Below, one piece after another: positions 1 to 5,474 of a DNA stretch of 7,800 bases. The stretch is from Rhodothermia bacterium. Lineage in GTDB: Bacteria > Bacteroidota > Rhodothermia > Rhodothermales > JABDKH01. The number at the start of each line of letters is the position of its first letter. Positions within the stretch are counted from its first letter, which is position 1. Where the stretch lies: the NCBI GenBank assembly GCA_030431165.1, contig JAUIJQ010000131.1:1-7800 (forward strand). Direction: 5' to 3'. The notes beneath the pieces are model-generated. The model was not told the DNA's origin and searched no databases. It saw nothing but the letters and a program-made list of their open reading frames with translations. Both the position numbers and the translations under genes were made by a program.

Positions 1-1
1 G

Positions 2-877
2 CGAAAGCTTGTTGATGCCGCTGGTGGCGACGGGCCTCGACTTCGGGAGCTTGCCCGGTCGCAGGTCGAAATCTCAGATGGTCTGCGCGTCGTGACCGAT
101 TCGTTGACGAACCTCGCTCGCCGAATTCCGCAGATGTCGAGTGCCTTGCAGGAGCGGGCGGCCGAGGGATTACGCGATATGTCCAACGCCACCTCGTCAA
201 TGTCAGACCGTGTCCCGGCGCAGGCATCGGGACATCAGCGTGCCGCGATGATGCAGCTGAACGAGCTTGCGCTTATGCTCTCAGACCTGCTCGGATCGAT
301 GAACAATCCGTCGGGTAGCGGCGGAAGCTCGATGGAAGAGATGATGCAGCAGATGCAGCAGATGGCCGGCGATCAGCAGCAACTGAACAATCAGATCCAG
401 CAGATGCTGAATGACATGGCGGGTCAGCGGCTGACGCAGGATATGCAGGAACGGATGCGGTCCATGGCCGGCCAGCAAGATGAAATGCGTCGGCAGCTGA
501 AAGAGATGTCGCGTAACCCGGAGCTACGCGGAAAAGCGTTGGGAGATCTGGACAAGATCGCGCAGCAGATGGAAGAGACCGTTCGCGAACTCGAACGGCG
601 GCGTGCAAGCCGCCGAACGGTTGACCGGCAACAAGAGATTCTCACGAGGCTGCTCGAAGCGACCCGATCGATGCAGGAACGGGGCAAAGAGGACAGACGG
701 GAGAGTCGCACGGGCGAAGACGCACCAAGAAGCAGTCCGGCGGCACTGCCTCCAAACGAGCGTCTCGATGCCCTTCGCAGGGATCTGATCAGGGCGCTTG
801 AAGCCGGCTACTCAGCCGACTACGAAGAGCTCATCAAGCGCTACTTCGAGGAACTGCAGGGAACCGTAGGTCAGTAG
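2..877 (+). CDS. C-terminal part of a Met/Gln-rich coiled-coil protein (DUF4175-like), 5' end outside window
   Basis: The frame is open from the left edge to a TAG at 875-877, giving 291 visible residues. A GTG at 92 could be called as a start, but the upstream codons continue without a stop in the same helical, charged style (for example ELARSQVEISDGLRVV), so I treat the gene as truncated by the window. No membrane segment or enzyme motif is visible. The centre (about 330-480) is very rich in Met and Gln, including two copies of a 9-bp unit (ATGCAGCAG at 344-361) encoding Met-Gln-Gln runs. It is followed by long charged helices (480-700), an Arg/Glu/Ser-rich linker, and a compact end, RLDALRRDLIRALEAGYSAD, then an acidic/aromatic tail. 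This resembles the C-terminal region of the very large DUF4175-type proteins of Bacteroidota/Rhodothermota, which carry membrane helices at the N-terminus. Those helices would lie outside the window, so the family call is a resemblance only. Function unknown; a structural or envelope-associated role is a guess. Confidence 0.75.
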   Translation, partial: RKLVDAAGGDGPRLRELARSQVEISDGLRVVTDSLTNLARRIPQMSSALQERAAEGLRDMSNATSSMSDRVPAQASGHQRAAMMQLNELALMLSDLLGSMNNPSGSGGSSMEEMMQQMQQMAGDQQQLNNQIQQMLNDMAGQRLTQDMQERMRSMAGQQDEMRRQLKEMSRNPELRGKALGDLDKIAQQMEETVRELERRRASRRTVDRQQEILTRLLEATRSMQERGKEDRRESRTGEDAPRSSPAALPPNERLDALRRDLIRALEAGYSADYEELIKRYFEELQGTVGQ

Positions 878-884
878 CGGTACG

Positions 885-1169
885 CTAAGCCGATTTGTAG
901 CTGGCCGCTTCCGGCGGTGCGGCGAACATTTGTCGCGTACGCGACCACGTCTTCTCGAAGAACGCGCTCCGCCTGTAGGCTGCAAGTGCGTCGAGGTCCT
1001 CCCACTGGCTGATCGTACTCATCACGTTGGGGTAGCGAACGTCGCGCAGCAGTAGCACAGAATGACAACCATCGGTCGCTCGAATATGTTCGGATACTTC
1101 CTGGAACAGCGCTTCGAAGTCCGCAATATGCGCGGGGTCAAAGGTCATCCGGACAATCCTTGTAATCAC
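885..1169 (-). CDS. Antibiotic biosynthesis monooxygenase (ABM)-fold small protein
   Basis: A 94-residue protein starting VITRIVRMTFDP, with an internal GC turn (residues 34-35), a conserved Trp (W56 in SQWEDLDAL) and a closing FFEKTWSRTRQMFAAPPEA segment. This is the pattern of single-domain ABM proteins, small ferredoxin-like dimers whose members include quinol and haem oxygenases and many of unknown substrate. The GTG start at 1169 is chosen because it matches the family N-terminus (usually M-I-x-R-I-V-R-M-x-F) and has a GAGG five bases upstream. The frame runs on to a start at 1307, but the extra residues look non-coding, and the ATG at 1148 would cut off the first beta strand. The gene converges on the upstream-lying Met/Gln-rich gene with 7 bp between stops, and diverges from the sulfatase. 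Substrate unknown; nothing nearby suggests antibiotic biosynthesis. Confidence 0.88.
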   Translation of the reverse strand: MITRIVRMTFDPAHIADFEALFQEVSEHIRATDGCHSVLLLRDVRYPNVMSTISQWEDLDALAAYRRSAFFEKTWSRTRQMFAAPPEAASYKSA

Positions 1170-1174
1170 GAGTG

Positions 1175-1178
1175 CCTC
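1175..1178 (-). promoter_or_regulatory. Ribosome binding site deciding the GTG start of the ABM gene
   Basis: On the minus strand GAGG lies five bases before the GTG at 1167-1169. It supports this start over the longer frame (1307) and the shorter internal ATG (1148). Confidence 0.55.
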
Positions 1179-1200
1179 GCGGGTTTTTCGTAGAATGTGC

Positions 1201-1226
1201 TCGTTGTCTTCGGTCGCGGACAACGA
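1201..1226. promoter_or_regulatory. Inverted repeat, candidate operator between divergent genes
   Basis: TCGTTGTC (1201-1208) and GACAACGA (1219-1226) are perfect reverse complements separated by 10 bases, so the half-sites recur after 18 bp. The repeat lies in the 152-bp divergent region between the ABM gene (start 1169) and the sulfatase (start 1322). A weak promoter-like pair for the sulfatase overlaps it: TTGTCT at 1204-1209 in the left arm and GATAAC at 1225-1230 at the edge of the right arm, spaced 15 bp. The dyad form is that of a site for a dimeric repressor or activator, but no regulator gene is present in the window. The symmetry is seen directly; the operator role is inferred. Confidence 0.4.
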
Positions 1227-1321
1227 TAACGCCCCTCGACAAAACTCGCCAACTACGGAAGCACCCAATGTTTGCCTCGCAGCGCCTGTGCCGGTCATGG
1301 ATAACAAAGATTCCCGGGCAT

Positions 1322-2803
1322 ATGCGGCGTCGCATTGGCGCTGTCTGCAGCGGATTTATACTGACGACGTTGCTTCTGGCTGGATGTACCCGCTCTGGTC
1401 AAGACGCCGCATCGCAGCGCCCGCCCAACGTGCTATTGATCGCAATCGACGATCTGAATGACTGGGTCGGGGTGCTTGGCGGGCATCCGCATGCGATTAC
1501 GCCCAACATCGACAGGCTCGCCGCACGTGGCGCTCTGTTCACGAGTGCCCACACGCAGGCCCCTCTCTGTGGGCCGTCCCGGGCAAGCATCATGAGCGGA
1601 CTGCGGCCATCGACCACCGGCATCTACGGGCAGATTAATGACGATCAGCTTCGCGACGCACATCCCGTCTTGAACAATCTGCGATTCCTGCCTGAGTACT
1701 TCGCCGACCATGGGTACCACACGATGGGAGTCGGCAAGCTGTTTCATCAACACGCGCCGGATGGCGTGTTCGCAGAGTCGGGTGGGCGCGAGCCGGGTTT
1801 CGGCCCGTTCCCCGAAGAGCGGTTTCACTGGGAACGCGAAGGCACTTCGACGGACTGGGGGAGCTTCCCGGAAGCAGACTCGCTGATGCCGGATTACCGA
1901 TCAGCAACGTGGGCATCAGCGCGCCTCGCCGCGGAGTACGGCGAGCCCTTCTTTCTCGCCGTCGGCTTTCTCCGGCCTCACGTGCCGTGGTATGCGCCGC
2001 CGACGTGGTTCGACAAGCACCCGATCGATTCGCTGGCGCTACCATCGTATCGCGCCGACGATCTGAATGATGTTTCGGCGACTGCACTGGCCATGGCCAC
2101 AGTCCCACCGATGCCGACCACGGATTGGGCTATAGCCGCTGGGCAGTGGGAGGCGATTGTACAGGCGTACCTGGCAAGTGTCTCGTTTGTTGATGCGCAG
2201 GTTGGCCGCGTACTTGATGCGCTCGATGCTTCGGGACATGCCGACGACACGATAGTCGTGCTATTCTCGGATCACGGCTATCACATCGGCGAAAAGGGAA
2301 GGTTCGCAAAACACTCTCTTTGGGAACCGGCGACGCGTGTACCACTTGTGGTCGCGGGTCCGGGTGTTCCGGGCGGTGTACGCGTCCCCGCGGCTGTTGA
2401 ATTGCTGGACGTGTATCCAACGCTCGTCGACCTCGCCGGACTGCCGGAAAATGACTCGAATGAAGGGGAGAGTCTACGATCCGTTATCACCGTGTCCGAT
2501 GACGAAGATGCCGATGTCGCGATCACGACGTACGGACGACAGAATCATGGCCTTCGTGCGGGCGCACTCCGGTACATCCGGTACGAAGACGGCTCTGAGG
2601 AGCTCTACGATCTTGATCTGGATCCAGAGGAGTGGACGAACCTGGCTCCGGATCCCCGCTACCGCCACGTCATGGATAGCCTTGCCCAACGGCTGCCGGC
2701 CCGGGATGCGGAATGGTCGGCGCTTTCCGAGATCGATGCCTACGAGTACTTCCGCGACCAGCGTCGACGCTCAATCGACCGAGGCGAACAGGAGCGACGC
2801 TAG
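1322..2803 (+). CDS. Lipoprotein sulfatase, iduronate-2-sulfatase-like (formylglycine type)
   Basis: A 493-residue arylsulfatase-superfamily enzyme, expected to hydrolyse a sulfate ester outside the cytoplasm. Residues 1-22 form a lipoprotein signal: three Arg, a hydrophobic stretch and the lipobox LLAGC with the lipidated Cys at 22. Metal ligands D43-D44 are in LLIAIDDLNDW. The maturation motif is C83-G-P-S-R87, where Cys is oxidised to formylglycine. Further family residues are K139 and H142 (GKLFH), H220 (FLRPHVPW), D317-H318 (FSDHGYHIGEKGRF) and K330, followed by the C-terminal subdomain ending near LYDLDLDPEEW and RDAEWSAL. The IDDLNDW opening and GKLFH motif point to the iduronate-2-sulfatase/choline-sulfatase-like group rather than classical arylsulfatases; the substrate cannot be read from the sequence. 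I chose ATG 1322 because it places the signal peptide correctly. ATG 1268, preceded by GGAAG, would add 18 residues, and the frame is open back to 1172 only by chance. No good Shine-Dalgarno precedes 1322. Its stop overlaps that of the DUF2851 gene. Confidence 0.93.
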   Translation: MRRRIGAVCSGFILTTLLLAGCTRSGQDAASQRPPNVLLIAIDDLNDWVGVLGGHPHAITPNIDRLAARGALFTSAHTQAPLCGPSRASIMSGLRPSTTGIYGQINDDQLRDAHPVLNNLRFLPEYFADHGYHTMGVGKLFHQHAPDGVFAESGGREPGFGPFPEERFHWEREGTSTDWGSFPEADSLMPDYRSATWASARLAAEYGEPFFLAVGFLRPHVPWYAPPTWFDKHPIDSLALPSYRADDLNDVSATALAMATVPPMPTTDWAIAAGQWEAIVQAYLASVSFVDAQVGRVLDALDASGHADDTIVVLFSDHGYHIGEKGRFAKHSLWEPATRVPLVVAGPGVPGGVRVPAAVELLDVYPTLVDLAGLPENDSNEGESLRSVITVSDDEDADVAITTYGRQNHGLRAGALRYIRYEDGSEELYDLDLDPEEWTNLAPDPRYRHVMDSLAQRLPARDAEWSALSEIDAYEYFRDQRRRSIDRGEQERR

Positions 2804-4251
2804 GCCGCAGTTACCTTGAGCAGGTGGCGTGCAACAGCACACGACATACAGCCACCTCGGTCGCAGCGCGTCCTGTAGAGCTGGTGCAGCCCCTGCGATT
2901 GGACCAGAGAGTCAACAACAACGCCAGCGTCCTCAAATCGTCTGGTGAGCTCATCCCGCTCCGGTCGAAGAGCCGACAGTGCCCCGAACGCACTTCGCTT
3001 CAAAACGTGGTTGCCAGTTAGTTCTGCGTGCGTCAATGCTACGGGCAGTATCGCGTTTGCGATGATGCGGTCTTTCCTGTCTCTGCCGATACGCGACTGG
3101 CGTTTCGAGGTTTGTCTGTCAAGCCGAACGTGGTCATTCCAGAATGCCCCGGGATCTGAGTCCATGAGGACCCGAAGGGCAGGGAGTGGCTTCGAGGTTC
3201 CAAGTGCAGCGCAGATCCGCTCCATTGCTCCGGTCCCGAGAAGAGCCCCGTCTTCAAACAAAGCGGCGCCCTGGGCAATTCGGAGGGACGGGAAGTTCGC
3301 CGGCCGCAGTCTGAAGTAGGACCAGGAAACTGATCTCATGCGCGGGAGCTTGTCCCTCGAAAGCTCGAAGTACCGTTCGCGGAGCGCTGCGGCGAACGGT
3401 TCAAGTGCGCACGTCTTTCCCTCAACTCGGGAGTCGGTGAGCATGCCGGCTGTTCCGAATAAGAGGGCCTGCCTGTCCACGAGTGGCAGGCCGCGCAACG
3501 TTGACGCTTGAAGGCGTCGCGCCAGGTCAAGCATCTGCCCTCCATTCTTTGCGTATCCGAGGCTCTCGAACGTTGCCTGGAACAGGAGGTCGTCGATGCC
3601 TCCCGCGGCTTCGATGTTCTGGGCGAGCAAGCGACGACGTTCGTCTATGCGTTCATATCCCAGTTTCTCGATCCAGCCCGACATAAGCTCGGACGGGACC
3701 TCGGCCAGCTTTGCCCCGCACGCAAGCTCACCGGGAGGTGGGCGAAGCTGTAGCAGGCGGAACAACTGCCTGATCGGTTTCCCTATGAATGGCAGCAGGA
3801 CGAGCTCGGGCAACACGCTATCGTCTGCGCGGCGAAGTCGGTCCGTCCAGATATCCGCGTACAAGACCACGTGAAGTACCACGGCATTATATCTCGGATC
3901 GTGGTCGTGGCGGTGAGCAGTCCAGTCAGAGGACCGAAGATGGATCTCAATGTCGCCGCTCCACTCCACGCCGCCAATAACGACGCGTGCGTCCCGGAAG
4001 TCAGGGCCGTTGTCTCGATTTGGCCGGCCGGTATCAAGAATTCGGACGGATTGGCCGCGGGTCGTTGACAGTCGGCCAGTGTCGAACAGCAGGCTGTACC
4101 AGATGTCCTGGATAAACCGCTCGGGTACCGACCTGAACGATGCGACGGGTTCCGATAGCAGGGGCGGCCGATCTGGGGCCAGCCGTCTGCGAAGTGCGGG
4201 ATAGTTCGCTTCAGGTAGTCTACCGAGTAGTTGTTGCAGCCACATCGACAT
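2800..4251 (-). CDS. DUF2851 family protein
   Basis: A 483-residue protein carrying the hallmark blocks of DUF2851, a family of unknown function common in Bacteroidota. A poorly conserved N-terminal 40 residues precede VPERFIQDIWYSLLF (42-56), then TTRGQSVRILDTGRPNRDNGPDF (63-85), GDIEIHLRSSDW (99-110), a His/Asp cluster at 113-118, YNAVVLHVV (121-129), a helical middle (190-400), and a C-terminal Cys cluster C463-x4-C468-x2-C471 in RCDRGGCMSC. No signal peptide or membrane segment is visible, so it is probably cytoplasmic. It lies downstream of pyrF on the same strand. Two starts compete: ATG 4251 and ATG 4245, two codons later; AAGG (4254-4257) is well spaced (8 bases) only for 4245. A TGA upstream in frame rules out a longer protein. 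The gene ends on CTAG shared with the sulfatase stop. Function unknown. Confidence 0.92.
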   Translation of the reverse strand: MSMWLQQLLGRLPEANYPALRRRLAPDRPPLLSEPVASFRSVPERFIQDIWYSLLFDTGRLSTTRGQSVRILDTGRPNRDNGPDFRDARVVIGGVEWSGDIEIHLRSSDWTAHRHDHDPRYNAVVLHVVLYADIWTDRLRRADDSVLPELVLLPFIGKPIRQLFRLLQLRPPPGELACGAKLAEVPSELMSGWIEKLGYERIDERRRLLAQNIEAAGGIDDLLFQATFESLGYAKNGGQMLDLARRLQASTLRGLPLVDRQALLFGTAGMLTDSRVEGKTCALEPFAAALRERYFELSRDKLPRMRSVSWSYFRLRPANFPSLRIAQGAALFEDGALLGTGAMERICAALGTSKPLPALRVLMDSDPGAFWNDHVRLDRQTSKRQSRIGRDRKDRIIANAILPVALTHAELTGNHVLKRSAFGALSALRPERDELTRRFEDAGVVVDSLVQSQGLHQLYRTRCDRGGCMSCAVARHLLKVTAA

Positions 4252-4288
4252 CGCCTTTTTCCCAAAGACACGTCGATTGTCCGTTCAT
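4220..4288 (-). CDS. Possible 22-residue leader peptide overlapping the DUF2851 start
   Basis: On the minus strand an ATG at 4286-4288 follows GAGGAGG (4291-4297), the best ribosome binding sequence in this part of the window; its outer GAGG has a five-base spacer, as for the ABM gene. The frame encodes 22 residues, beginning MNGQSTCLWEKG and ending ATTTR, with a TAG at 4220-4222. It overlaps the first 32 bases of the DUF2851 gene in a different frame. If translated it could deliver ribosomes to the DUF2851 start, which has a weaker site. It does not resemble an amino-acid attenuator. The alternatives are chance, or a frameshift near the DUF2851 N-terminus. Confidence 0.25.
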   Translation of the reverse strand: MNGQSTCLWEKGDVDVAATTTR

Positions 4289-4383
4289 AACCTCCTCAGC
4301 CTCAAGCGCCCGGTCACAACGGTTTAGTTCGACACCGCAGTACGCAACTGTTCAGTCGCAGCGAGCCGAGGCAAAGTCGGCGC

Positions 4384-5250
4384 CTATGCCGGTTGACCAG
4401 GCCTTGACAGCAGGGCGGCCAGTCGCCTTGCCTCTACACCCGCCGCTTCGGCGAAGTCTTCGTCTGCCGAGGCATAAAGAATTGATCGACTCGAATTGAC
4501 CAGAATGGCTCCGTCAGTAGTCCAGCCGCATCGAACGGTTGCCGCCGCGTCTCCACCCTGCGCGCCGACGCCCGGAATCAGTAGCGGCAGTGTTGGGGAG
4601 GCGGCCCGCACAGCCTTGACGTCGGCTGTTCGAGTTGCGCCGACGACCAGTCCGGCTGCACCAGCGTATTCGCTGTCCCAGTGATTTGCACGAGATGCGA
4701 CCTCGAGAAACAGCGGTTTCTGGCCACCATGAAGCTGCAGGTCATCTGCGCTGCGATTGGAAGTGCGGCAGAGAAGGAATACAGCCTTGTCGGGATGTTC
4801 GAGAAATGGCGCAACAGAGTCTGATCCCATGTAGGGCGACAAGGTGATGGCATCGAACGACATTGCTTCGAAGAATGCCTGCGCGTAGAAGCGAGCGGTG
4901 TTCCCGATGTCGCCGCGCTTTGCGTCGGCAATTGTTATGACGCCCTCAGGCACAAGTGCGAGCGTACGTTCCATCGCACGCCATCCACGCTCGCCATGCA
5001 GCTCATAGAAAGCGAGATTCAGCTTGTACGAGGCGGCAACACCAGCCGTGGCATTGATGATGGCCGCGTTGAACGAAACGATTTGATCCTCGACATCGGG
5101 GTTGGCCGCGCAGACGACCTCCGGGAATCGGAGAGGGTCAGGGTCGAGTCCGACACATAAACATGTGCCGGCGCGCTCGAGTGCATTCTGCAGCCGAGTT
5201 CGAAATGGGGACTGTGACGGTTTGGTCAAAAGCGACGAGCCTTGATTCAT
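4384..5250 (-). CDS. pyrF: Orotidine-5'-phosphate decarboxylase, subfamily 2
   Basis: Catalyses the last step of de novo UMP synthesis, decarboxylation of orotidine 5'-phosphate, in the cytoplasm. The 288-residue length fits the subfamily-2 enzymes (about 270-290 residues) rather than the shorter E. coli-type PyrF. Visible motifs along the TIM barrel: LCVGLDPDPLRFP (31-43, substrate-binding strand 1), YKLNLAFYE (75-83, with K76), the catalytic DAKRGDIGNTA (109-119, with D109, K111 and D114), LSPYMGSD (137-144), the phosphate-binding PGVGAQGGD (226-234), and VNSSRSI (251-257, with R255). I chose ATG 5250 because the conserved fold begins shortly after it; the frame is open a further 68 codons, but that stretch is Cys/Arg-rich, unlike the protein, and falls in the divergent intergenic region. 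No clear Shine-Dalgarno is seen. No other pyrimidine gene is nearby. The DUF2851 gene follows after 132 bp and may be co-transcribed. Confidence 0.97.
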   Translation of the reverse strand: MNQGSSLLTKPSQSPFRTRLQNALERAGTCLCVGLDPDPLRFPEVVCAANPDVEDQIVSFNAAIINATAGVAASYKLNLAFYELHGERGWRAMERTLALVPEGVITIADAKRGDIGNTARFYAQAFFEAMSFDAITLSPYMGSDSVAPFLEHPDKAVFLLCRTSNRSADDLQLHGGQKPLFLEVASRANHWDSEYAGAAGLVVGATRTADVKAVRAASPTLPLLIPGVGAQGGDAAATVRCGWTTDGAILVNSSRSILYASADEDFAEAAGVEARRLAALLSRPGQPA

Positions 5251-5377
5251 ATCTGGAACCCGACAATGTGGCTTCGGTAAGCAATCCGAATGGCCACACA
5301 GCCACAGACAGCGTGTTTTGTCGGATTTAGTTGTGCCGCGGGGCGGCGAGCACGATTTGTCGGTGGCTGCGTATTTC

Positions 5378-5405
5378 TTGACTGAAGATACGAGCGGTCG
5401 ATACT
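5378..5405 (+). promoter_or_regulatory. Candidate sigma-70-type promoter for the acyl-CoA dehydrogenase
   Basis: TTGACT (5378-5383, five of six bases of the -35 consensus) and GATACT (5400-5405, four of six of the -10) are 16 bp apart. Transcription would start near 5412 and give a leader of about 60 bases. The site lies in the 224-bp region between divergent pyrF and the acyl-CoA dehydrogenase, which holds no other gene that I can support. No equally good promoter was seen for pyrF. Rhodothermota and Bacteroidota promoters can differ from this consensus. Confidence 0.35.
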
Positions 5406-5474
5406 TCCGTTCTACGTGCAGTTGCTCCAGGCGGAGCCATCTTCGGCAGCACAATAAAACTTCCAGACGCAGCT

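Noticed and set aside
863..884. Possible terminator between the convergent Met/Gln-rich and ABM genes
   Set aside because: Only a four-base complementarity (ACCG / CGGT) around an 11-base loop, without a T-run.
1170..1307. N-terminal extension of the ABM gene to 1307
   Set aside because: The family N-terminus V-I-T-R-I-V-R-M starts at 1169 with a GAGG upstream. The extension has no similarity pattern and covers the intergenic dyad.
1172..1321. Extension of the sulfatase frame upstream of ATG 1322
   Set aside because: The added residues precede a complete lipoprotein signal peptide and overlap the intergenic dyad. A signal peptide should be N-terminal.
4365..4381. Hairpin just after pyrF (GCCGA / TCGGC, seven-base loop) as an intrinsic terminator
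   Set aside because: The stem is only 5 bp and no T-run follows on the minus strand, so it does not qualify. It could still be a weak processing hairpin.
5424..5437. GCTCC-AGGC-GGAGC hairpin in the acyl-CoA dehydrogenase leader as a regulatory RNA element
   Set aside because: A 5-bp stem with no conserved surrounding motif is expected by chance in GC-rich DNA. No riboswitch consensus was recognised.
5251..5454. 68-codon N-terminal extension of pyrF
   Set aside because: The composition is Cys/Arg-rich and unlike the family, the normal enzyme length is already reached from 5250, and the extension would fill the divergent promoter region.
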